DNA of 64,000 nt from Oscillatoria sp. CS-180 (lineage in GTDB: Bacteria > Cyanobacteriota > Cyanobacteriia > Phormidesmidales > Phormidesmidaceae), in the NCBI RefSeq assembly GCF_028330965.1, contig NZ_JAQMUB010000066.1, forward strand, positions 56,140-120,139, read 5' to 3'. The notes under the pieces were generated by a model. That model saw nothing but the letters and a program-made list of their open reading frames with translations, was not told where the DNA came from and searched no databases. The position numbers and the translations under genes were made by a program. Shown here piece by piece: positions 47,301-54,600 of the stretch (position 1 is the first letter of the stretch; each line of letters starts with the position of its first letter).

Positions 47301-47642
47301 GCCCCTTCAACGAACATAGAGCAAACCCTCTGCACGCTTTGGAGCACGGTGCTCGGGATCGAAAGAGTCGGGATCCATAACAACTTTTTTGACCTGGGGG
47401 GCCATTCGCTGCTAGCTATCCAACTGCACGGTCGTCTGCAAGAACAGTTTGGGGCGGCAGTCTCCATCGTCGATCTGTTTACCTATCCAACGGTGCATAC
47501 CCTGGCTCAATACTTAAGTGGCCAAACGAGTCATTCCGCTTTACCGCCCAATCGAGAAAAGGAAACCTTACGCAGCCGTCGTCAATTAGCCGTACAGCAA
47601 CAGCGACAGCAGCGGCGGCACCATCGTGCGGCTAGCGACTAA
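44385..47642 (+). CDS. NRPS: C-A(Val)-PCP with basic C-terminal tail
   Basis: A 1085-residue NRPS: C domain of the post-epimerase type (IYPLSPMQQGMLFH; HHLLFDG about residue 141), A domain (YTSGSTGRPKG about 614, NGKVD about 945) with D-A-F-W-L-G-G-T-F-K = Val, and PCP (NNFFDLGGHSLLAIQ about 999). With no epimerase, Val should stay L. The last ~40 residues are Arg/Gln-rich (LRSRRQLAVQQQRQQRRHH), like the tail of the Phe NRPS that feeds the first PKS. The partner PKS is not adjacent but 4 kb downstream at 51606, after the four extender-unit genes. The A domain is very similar in its core to the two other Val domains (4071 and 36439 genes). The ribosome-binding site is weak; translation may be coupled to the gene ending 12 nt upstream. 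Confidence 0.92.
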   Translation: MKNVEDIYPLSPMQQGMLFHTLYAPKAGIYFEQFTCTLRGSLDVENFQRAWQQLAVRHSVLRTHFLWQGLDEPLQIVRQEISLPWQVLDWRSHSASEQALQLEALLQSDRSQGFVLQQAPLMRFFLIQLHDQLFQFVWSFHHLLFDGWCLARLLNDVTVIYLAHQQQQTLALPHPRPYRDYIAWLQQQDHSQAEAFWKQALADFVAPTPMGAKSRHRQGGTPTFAEAQVVLSAEITQALTSLVQQQHLTLSTLLQGVWAWLLSTYSGEKDVLFGVTVNGRPHALIGVESMIGLFINTLPVRVRVDEQDALIPWLQQLHANQIEREQYAYSPLVDIHRWSDVPGTLPLFESILVFENYPLASALAEENSPQPEALEIGDVRCLERDNLPLSLVVAPGESLSIRLQYDTERFETDEIARLLGQLQTLLEGIADDPYRSLADISLLTPPEYDQLMQWSRAASPQLSDRTLPEHFVAQVAQTPDAIALEFASQQLTYRELNRRSNQLAHWLQQTHSVGCEVRVGLCLERSPEMVIAVLAILKAGGAYVPLDPNYPTERLRVLVEDADVALVLTHSSVKSQLLESFSFVCLEAEAAAIACAPKTEPTNALMPEHLAYLMYTSGSTGRPKGVSVAHRAIVRLVTTPNYVELNARDIVLQAAPLAFDASTFEIWGSLLNGARLVMMPPGLPALTTLASILQTQQITILWLTAGLFHLMVEQQLTALSPLRYLLAGGDVLSTTHLQQAQQQLSGTKIINGYGPTENTTFSCCYELTDPINPSAPVPIGTPINQTQAYVLNAQLQPVPIGVPGELYVGGHGLARGYHRQPALTATAFVPHPFSPCPGARLYRTGDLVRYRSDGCLEFLGRIDQQVKIRGFRIEPSEIKAALIRHPQIQNAFVQPFEASPGHQALAAYGVAVDTAPAIADVQTFLKATLPDYMIPTVVIFLEQLPLTPNGKVDRRQLPRLEPMSCSDETAFVAPSTNIEQTLCTLWSTVLGIERVGIHNNFFDLGGHSLLAIQLHGRLQEQFGAAVSIVDLFTYPTVHTLAQYLSGQTSHSALPPNREKETLRSRRQLAVQQQRQQRRHHRAASD

Positions 47643-47688
47643 AAATTGCCACAGGAAGAAGATTGCTCCTTTGGAGAAGACAACAACT

Positions 47689-48576
47689 ATGCAAAATACC
47701 TCACAAATCAGCGTTATCGGAGCCGGAGTGATGGGGGTTGGTGTCGCCCATGCACTAGCCCAAACTGGGCATCAGGTGCTGTTACTTGATGTCACTGACG
47801 CCATTCTCGAAAAGGCAAAAGAGCAGATTCAAAACAGCATACGTTTTCAGACGCTATTTCAAAAAAACGGAGCTGATCAGAAGTCGCCTGATCTACCTGA
47901 TCTATTAGACAGGATTACCTTTTCTACCGACTATACGATGTTGGAAAATACAGACTTTGTCATTGAAAATGTGCCTGAGAAATGGTCCCTTAAACAGAAT
48001 ATTTATCAAAAAATTGATGCCATCTGTCCGCCGAAAACTGTTTTTGCAGCGAATACCTCTGCCATTCCAATTACTCGGATCGCAGCTGCAACGCAACGTC
48101 CTTCTCAGGTACTGGGCATCCATTTCATGAATCCGGTACCGATGAAAAAAACGGTTGAAATGATTCGGGGCTACCACACCTCAGAGCAAACCCTAGCGAT
48201 CGCTCAAAGTTTGCTCACAAAGATGGGAAAACAGTGGATTTTGGTCAATGATTCGCCAGGCTTTGTTTCTAATCGAATTCTGATGCTGACTGTTAATGAA
48301 GCCATATTCTGTCTACAAGATGATGTGGCGGCAGCGGCGGATATTGATCAGATATTTAAAGCATGTTTTGGCCATAAAATGGGGCCGCTTGAGACGGCTG
48401 ATCTTATTGGACTGGACACCATTTTACTCTCGATCGAAGTTCTATATGAGAGTTTTAGAGATAGCAAATATCGACCTTGTCCCTTATTACAAAAGATGGT
48501 TGATGCGGGCTTGTTAGGTCGTAAAAGCGGCCAGGGTTTTTATACTTATCATTCAGGAGGGTTGGAGAAATGCTGA
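47689..48576 (+). CDS. 3-hydroxyacyl-CoA dehydrogenase family enzyme of an FkbK-type extender-unit pathway
   Basis: A 295-residue NAD-dependent dehydrogenase: Rossmann motif ISVIGAGVMGVGVAHALAQ at the N-terminus, ENVPEKWSLKQ, AANTSAIPIT, the catalytic His in HFMNPVPMKKTVEMI, and C-terminal GRKSGQGFYTY. In methoxymalonyl-ACP (FkbK, Asm13) and hydroxymalonyl-ACP (zwittermicin) pathways, the homologue oxidises the hydroxyl of glyceryl-ACP. This role is supported by the next three genes (ACP, acyl-CoA dehydrogenase, FkbH-like). ATG 47689 is preferred (GGAG at 47673-47676); the frame is open upstream to 47626 but that segment overlaps the NRPS end and is unlike the family. It overlaps the ACP start by 7 nt. 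Base composition is more AT-rich than the NRPS genes, as expected for a separately acquired cassette. Confidence 0.9.
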   Translation: MQNTSQISVIGAGVMGVGVAHALAQTGHQVLLLDVTDAILEKAKEQIQNSIRFQTLFQKNGADQKSPDLPDLLDRITFSTDYTMLENTDFVIENVPEKWSLKQNIYQKIDAICPPKTVFAANTSAIPITRIAAATQRPSQVLGIHFMNPVPMKKTVEMIRGYHTSEQTLAIAQSLLTKMGKQWILVNDSPGFVSNRILMLTVNEAIFCLQDDVAAAADIDQIFKACFGHKMGPLETADLIGLDTILLSIEVLYESFRDSKYRPCPLLQKMVDAGLLGRKSGQGFYTYHSGGLEKC

Positions 48577-48815
48577 CGGCAATTGAAACCAAAGATAAAA
48601 TAAGGAACTTTTTATCTAAATTTATTACTCATCAAGAATGGCAAGATACTGACGATATTTTTGCCCTAGGGTTTGTAAACTCTATGTTCGCCATGCAGCT
48701 TGTCATGTTTCTGGAAAAGGAGTTTCTAATCACTATTGAAAATGAGGATCTTGATCTTGACAATTTTCGAAGTATTCAAGCAATGTCAGATTTTCTTGCT
48801 CGTAAATCTGCTTAA
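48570..48815 (+). CDS. Stand-alone acyl carrier protein for the extender unit
   Basis: An 81-residue acyl carrier protein. The phosphopantetheine site is GFVNSMFAMQLV, with Ser in place; this GFVNS(L/M)FAMQLV form is characteristic of the free-standing ACPs of methoxymalonyl-ACP pathways, unlike the DSL motif of most ACPs. It would carry the glyceryl, 2-hydroxy-3-oxopropionyl and hydroxymalonyl intermediates. GGAGGG and GGAG lie just upstream of the ATG, which overlaps the dehydrogenase stop codon, so the two are translationally coupled. An acyl-CoA dehydrogenase gene follows after 29 nt. Confidence 0.92.
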   Translation: MLTAIETKDKIRNFLSKFITHQEWQDTDDIFALGFVNSMFAMQLVMFLEKEFLITIENEDLDLDNFRSIQAMSDFLARKSA

Positions 48816-48844
48816 TAGTCCTTCCTCATCTGACAGGTGGCGTT

Positions 48845-50062
48845 ATGACGATAGATCTCACCGATCAGCAACAATCCGCTCAGGCAAAGTTTCGAACTTT
48901 TGTGGCAGAAACTGTTTCCCCTTATGCATCTCAATGGGATCGCGAAGAGTCCACGTCTCCCAACGCGATCGCCGCCTTGGCTCAGCAGGGATATTTGGGG
49001 GCGACGCTGCCTACCCTCTACGGCGGACAGGCAATGGATGCACTCACCTTCGGCCTCTTGAATGAGGAAATCGGACGGGTCTGCTCGTCGTTGCGCAGTC
49101 TGCTGACCGTCCACTGCATGGTGTCCCAAGCACTCCTGAGATGGGGGAGTCGCGACCAGAAAGAGTATTGGCTACCGCGATTGGCGACGGGGGACACCAT
49201 CGCCGCCTTTGGTCTCAGCGAACCGAATGTGGGAAGTGATGCCCAAGCGGTAGAAACAACGGCGGTTGCGGTGGGCGATCGCATTGTTTTGAATGGTCAT
49301 AAACGATGGATTACCTATGGTCAGGTTGCAGACTTATTGCTTGTTTTTGCCCAATGGCAAGGCCAGATGTCGGCATTCTTGGTGGAGCGTTCCTGCCCCA
49401 ATCTCTCGATCCAACCGATGTCCGGTTTGCTAGGGGTTAGAGCCTCGATGCTGGCTGAACTGCGCTTTGAGGATTGTGTCATTCCTCAAGCAAATTTGGT
49501 CTGTCGGCAGGGGTTGGGCTTGTCTCACGTGGCCTCTACAGCATTGGACTGGGGACGCTACAGCGTTGCTTGGGGGTGTGTCGGTATTGCCCAGGCCTGC
49601 CTCGATGCCTGCTTGCTCTATACCAGCCAACGACAACAGTTTGGCCACTATCTCAAGGAGCATCAGCTGATTCAGCAAATGATTACCAACATGCTGGTGA
49701 ATGTTAGAGCGGCGCGCGCGCTGTGCTATCAAGCTGCAAAACTGAGGGTTGCAGGGGATTCCCGATCAATTATGGAAACCTCAATAGCGAAGTATTTCGC
49801 CTCTACTGCGGCCAGTCAAATCGCGAACGATGCCGTCCAAATTCATGGAGGAAATGGCTGTAGTGGTGACTATCCCGTGGAACGCTATTTTAGGGACGCC
49901 AAAATTATGGAAATTATCGAAGGCAGTACCCAAATTCAGCAAATGACGCTGGCGGCCTACGGCTATCAAGACTCTGTTGCGCAGCAGGATACCTCATCAA
50001 AATCACATGGCAAGCCCGCAGATCCTGTTCTATCAACGGCAACATTGCGATCGCCATCATAA
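48845..50062 (+). CDS. Acyl-CoA/acyl-ACP dehydrogenase of an FkbI-type extender-unit pathway
   Basis: A 405-residue flavoprotein of the acyl-CoA dehydrogenase family: AFGLSEPNVGSDA and GHKRWITYGQVADLLLVFA (flavin/substrate region), C-terminal QIHGGNGCSGDYPVERYFRDAKIMEIIEGSTQIQ. In methoxymalonyl/hydroxymalonyl-ACP pathways the homologue (FkbI, Asm15, ZmaE) oxidises the aldehyde intermediate on the ACP towards the carboxylate. It sits in the expected order after the dehydrogenase and ACP and before the FkbH-like gene. The last ~25 residues after GYQ are low-complexity and probably unstructured. Confidence 0.9.
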   Translation: MTIDLTDQQQSAQAKFRTFVAETVSPYASQWDREESTSPNAIAALAQQGYLGATLPTLYGGQAMDALTFGLLNEEIGRVCSSLRSLLTVHCMVSQALLRWGSRDQKEYWLPRLATGDTIAAFGLSEPNVGSDAQAVETTAVAVGDRIVLNGHKRWITYGQVADLLLVFAQWQGQMSAFLVERSCPNLSIQPMSGLLGVRASMLAELRFEDCVIPQANLVCRQGLGLSHVASTALDWGRYSVAWGCVGIAQACLDACLLYTSQRQQFGHYLKEHQLIQQMITNMLVNVRAARALCYQAAKLRVAGDSRSIMETSIAKYFASTAASQIANDAVQIHGGNGCSGDYPVERYFRDAKIMEIIEGSTQIQQMTLAAYGYQDSVAQQDTSSKSHGKPADPVLSTATLRSPS

Positions 50063-50192
50063 GTTCAAGAGACGCAGCGTGTCATGACTAGTGCTAGAGG
50101 GCACCAGCAACGCAACTATTCAAGAAGCTTGAAAGGCTTATCTGTCCGGGTTCTGATTTCCGACTTTTGACTTCCGCGCAAAGGAGATCCTC

Positions 50193-51269
50193 ATGCAAAT
50201 GCCCCCCCTTCAAAGTACGAATACAGCTACCAATATCGTTAAGTGTCTAGTTTGGGATTTGGACAATACGCTCTGGCAAGGGGTGCTATTAGAAAATGAT
50301 GAAATCATCTTGCGAGATGGCGCACTTCAGGTGATTCAAACCCTGGATAGCCGGGGGATTCTCCAGTCAGTGGCCAGTAAAAATGATCCTGAGGTCGCCC
50401 TGCAACAACTGCGAAGACTAGGTCTTCAAGATTATTTTTTATATCCCCAAATTAGCTGGAATTCTAAAGTTCACAGCATCCAGGAAATTGCTGTCCATTT
50501 GAATATTGGAACCGACGCGATCGCCTTTATCGATGATCAACCCTTCGAACTCGAAGAGGTAAATTTTTCGCTGACTGAAGTGCGGTGTTTTCATGCCGAA
50601 GATATGGAGAAACTCGTCGATAAACCTGATTTCAATCCGCCGTTTGTCACTCCAGATGCCCAATCTAGACGGCAGATGTATCTCAGCAATAGGGCACGTC
50701 AGCAGGCTGAAGAAACATTCATTGGCCCTGAGGCAGCGTTTTTGGCAACCTTAAACATGCATCTCACGATTGCACCAGCTCAATCGGTTGACCTACGACG
50801 GGCAGAGGAGTTGACCGTCCGTACTCACCAACTCAACACCACGGGCTATTCCTATTCCTACGAAGAATTGGAGTATTTTCGGCAATCTAATCGTCATCAA
50901 TTGCTCATGGCAACTTTAGAAGATCGATTTGGCAGCTACGGGAAAATTGGTTTGGCGCTTTTGGAATGTCAGGAAAATGCCTGGATTATTAAGCTCTTGC
51001 TAATGTCTTGCCGGGTGATGTCGCGAGGTGTGGGAAGCATTGTGCTTAACCACATTATTGCCCAAGCCGTTGCCAATCAGGTAAAGCTATATGCTGAATT
51101 TGCCGCGAATGATCGCAATCGGATGATGTATATCACCTATAAATTTGCCGGCTTTAGGGAAGTTAAAAAACAAGATGGTTTGACTCTTCTATTGAATGAA
51201 ACGATGCAACCTCAACCCTACCCGAACTACATGACAGTTAGCACTACATTGCCCCAATTGAATCCTTAA
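50193..51269 (+). CDS. FkbH-like HAD-superfamily glyceryl transferase/phosphatase
   Basis: A 358-residue FkbH-family protein. The HAD signature VWDLDNTLWQGVL (DxDxT) is near residue 18, followed by ASKNDPEVAL and FIDDQPFELEEV; the C-terminal half (RTHQLNTTGYSYS, MSCRVMSRGVGS) is the acyltransferase-like part. FkbH proteins take 1,3-bisphosphoglycerate, dephosphorylate it and load the glyceryl group onto the pathway ACP, which starts methoxymalonyl- or hydroxymalonyl-ACP synthesis. It completes the four-gene set 47689-51269. No stand-alone FkbG-type O-methyltransferase is present in the window, so the unit may remain hydroxymalonyl. The start is strong: AAGGAGAT 5 nt before ATG 50193. Confidence 0.92.
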   Translation: MQMPPLQSTNTATNIVKCLVWDLDNTLWQGVLLENDEIILRDGALQVIQTLDSRGILQSVASKNDPEVALQQLRRLGLQDYFLYPQISWNSKVHSIQEIAVHLNIGTDAIAFIDDQPFELEEVNFSLTEVRCFHAEDMEKLVDKPDFNPPFVTPDAQSRRQMYLSNRARQQAEETFIGPEAAFLATLNMHLTIAPAQSVDLRRAEELTVRTHQLNTTGYSYSYEELEYFRQSNRHQLLMATLEDRFGSYGKIGLALLECQENAWIIKLLLMSCRVMSRGVGSIVLNHIIAQAVANQVKLYAEFAANDRNRMMYITYKFAGFREVKKQDGLTLLLNETMQPQPYPNYMTVSTTLPQLNP

Positions 51270-51605
51270 GGCCGGTTGAGGTTATTTGTTCTCATCGTCA
51301 CAAGCTTTCGACTCTGTTACTTCTTTGAAAAATTATTCGGTGAATATCATGACATGCTGCATTAGGCTATTAGCTGGAGATTGGATCAGTGACATCGCGA
51401 TTCCACGCGATTCCATTTGGATTTTGAATAAGTTTTCCCAAAGAACATTGTCAAAAAAGCTTTTTCGCCTCCAGCAACTATCCAGTAGAACTACATTCTA
51501 TTAATGCCTAAATGATCAAAAGCCTTTTCTCATAAATCCGTTTTGGTCGGTTGCTCGCGATAAAAATTTAGGGTATTGGCCCCCTCAGTTTAGGGACTTC
51601 ATAAG
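51270..51605 (+). other. 336-nt gap before the terminal PKS
   Basis: AT-rich sequence without a gene I can support. It holds a 10-bp tandem repeat (CGCGATTCCA twice, near 51395-51415) and AT-rich stretches just before the PKS start that could hold a promoter. No clear hairpin terminator or -35/-10 pair was found by eye. A 72-codon frame inside it looks random. Confidence 0.5.
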
Positions 51606-54600
51606 ATGACTGATTTAAACAGCGCTGATTCCAATCTTTCCATTGCGATTGTCGGCATGGCTTGCCGATTTCCTCAAGCAGCTTCCGTCGAGTCTTTTTG
51701 GCAGAATTTACGAGATGGCCTCGAAGCGATCTCTTTCTTTTCGGATGAAGAGCTTCAGGCGGCGGGAGTTCCTAGCGCTTGGTTAAACCAGCCTAACTAT
51801 GTCAAGGCGCGGGCGATCGTGGATAATATCGACTACTTTGACGCCTCCTTTTTTGGCTACAGTCCTCGTGAGGCGGAAATTATCGATCCCCAACATCGAC
51901 TGTTTTTAGAATGTGCCTGGGAAGCCCTAGAGTCTGCGGGCTACAGTCCTCATACCTTCGGAGGATTGATTGGCGTATTCGGCGGAGCAACTAGCAATGA
52001 TTACTTTCTCAAGCACCTCGCGCCTCATTCAGAGTTGCTGAATTCAATGGGGAGTTTGTCGATCATCCTGGGGAACAATAAGGATTTTCTGCCGACCCGA
52101 GTGTCTTACAAGCTCAATCTCAGGGGGCCTAGTGTCAATGTACAAACGGCTTGCTCGACTTCTCTCGTTGCGACTCACCTAGCGTGTCAAAGTTTACTCA
52201 ATGGAGAATGCGATATGGCGATGGCCGGGGGAGCCTCTCTCGGCATTCCTCAGGTCAGCGGATATGCTTATCAACCGGATGGCATTACATCCCCGGATGG
52301 CCACTGCCGAGCTTTTGATGCGAAAGGTCAAGGCACAGTAAGCGGCAGCGGTGTTGGAGTTGTGGTGTTGAAACGCCTGACGGACGCGATCGCCGATCGC
52401 GACACGATTCATGCGGTTATTCGCGGCACGGCGATCAATAACGATGGGTCGCTGAAAGTTGGCTTTACGGCCCCCAGCGTAGAGGGACAAGCTGCCGTTA
52501 TCGCTGAAGCCCAAGCTATTGCTGGAGTAGAGCCAGAAACAATAACTTACATAGAAGCCCATGGCACGGCGACGCCTTTAGGCGATCCGGTCGAACTCGC
52601 AGCGCTGACTCAAGTCTTTCAGTCGGCGGGTCAGAAACGTGCCTCGTGCGGTATCGGCTCAGTTAAAACTAACTTAGGACATCTAGATGCCGCTGCGGGA
52701 ATAGCAGGCTTAATTAAAACTGTTCTGGCGCTCAAGCACCGGCAACTGCCTTCCAGCCTGCATTATGAGCAGCCCAATCCCCAGCTTGACCTAGCCAATA
52801 GTCCTTTCTATGTCAACGCAACCCTATCGCCTTGGCCCGCCAATGGAACGCCTCGGCGGGCGGGTGTCAGTTCCTTTGGCATTGGCGGCACCAATGCTCA
52901 TCTCGTGCTGGAAGAGGCTCCTCCCCCTATTGAGTCCTCACCATCTCGACCTTGGCAAACGCTTTTATTGTCGGCTAAAACCCCATCTGCCCTGACTCAA
53001 ATGGCTGATAATTTAGCCACCTACCTGGAGGAGCAGCCCCACGTTTTGTTAGCGGATGTTGCCTATACGTTGCAGGTGGGTCGTCAGGCATTCCCTCATC
53101 GACTCGCTGTTGTCTGTCAAGACCGGGCTGAGGCGATCGCCTCCCTGCAAACGCCTCAGCGCTGCTTGCAGGCTCATCAAACGGCTGAACGCCGTCCCGT
53201 TGCCTTTCTCTTTACGGGATTGGGGAGTCACTACGTCGGCATGGGGCAAGAACTGTATCAGCAAGAGGCCGTGTTTCGACACCATGTGGATGACTGCTGT
53301 AAACAATTGCAACCGCTGCTCAATCAAGATCTAAGAACGATTCTATATCCCAAAACGGATGACCCTAGCGATACGGATGACCCTAGCGATACAGTAGCGA
53401 ACAATACAGGGATTGATTTGCGTAAGCTGCTGGGACGAGATGCGACAGTTCCAGATGCGGCGACTGAAGCGCTGAACCAAACCCAGTTAACACAACCCGC
53501 GATGTTCGTGGTCGAATATGCGCTGGCTCAGCTTTGGCGGTCTTGGGGCATTGAACCCACGGCTCTGCTGGGCTACAGCCTGGGAGAATACGTCGCAGCG
53601 ACCCTGGCCGGAGTTCTTTCCTTAGAAGACGCTTTGTTCTTGGTAGCTAAGCGGGCAATGCTAATTCAATCGCTACCCTCTGGCGCCATGTTGGCAGTGC
53701 CCGTTTCGGCGGACAAAATAGCGGCTTACCTGGATGAGTCTCTTTCTATATCTGCAATCAATGGACCTAACCTTGGCGTAGTCGCGGGTTCTTTAGAAGC
53801 TATCGCAACCTTAGAAAATCGTTTGATCGACGCGGGGCTAGCCTGTCGGCGGCTGCAAACATCGCATGCGTTTCATTCCCACATGATGCAGCCACTGCAA
53901 GCGGCGCTCACGGAAGTCGTTAAGACCCTTCCGCTTCACCCTCCGAAAATACCCTATCTGTCTAACGTTACGGGCACCTGGATCACCGCTGAGCAAGCAA
54001 CGGATCCTAGTTATTGGGCGCGTCACCTGTGTGAACCCGTTCAGTTTGCGGCAGGCGTTCAGGCCCTTTGGCAGCGCGATCGCCCCATTTTATTAGAGGT
54101 GGGACCAGGCCAAACATTGGGCAGCTTGGCGATGGGCAGTTTGACAGATGTTGAGCAGCCAATGCAAGTGCTGGCCTCGCTGCGAGATAGCTATGAGACT
54201 CAATCCGATCAGCAGATGATCTTGCAAACGTTAGGACAGCTCTGGTTATTGGGAGCGGCTGTTGACTGGTCAGGGTTCTACCGTCAGGAATGCCGCCAGC
54301 GTATTCCCTTGCCCACCTATCCTTTTGAGCGCCAGCGATACTGGATTGAGCCTCGTCAAGCAATTCCAGCGACTACCGCCGAAGCGACCCCTTCTCCCTC
54401 AGGGCTTTTGCAAAAAGTTCAGAAAAAGCCAGCCATTCGCGACTGGTTTTACGTTCCGTCGTGGACTTCTGTTCCCCTGACGAGGATTCCTGCGGCAACG
54501 GAGTCCCGCTCTTATCTTGTGTTATTAGATTCACAGGGAATGGGGGCGCACATTGCTCGTCAGCTTCAGAGGTTGGGAACGACCGTCATTACGGCTCAAC

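Noticed and set aside
51286..51504. 72-codon frame between the FkbH-like gene and the terminal PKS
   Set aside because: No good ribosome-binding site and no recognisable pattern; looks like random open frame in AT-rich DNA.
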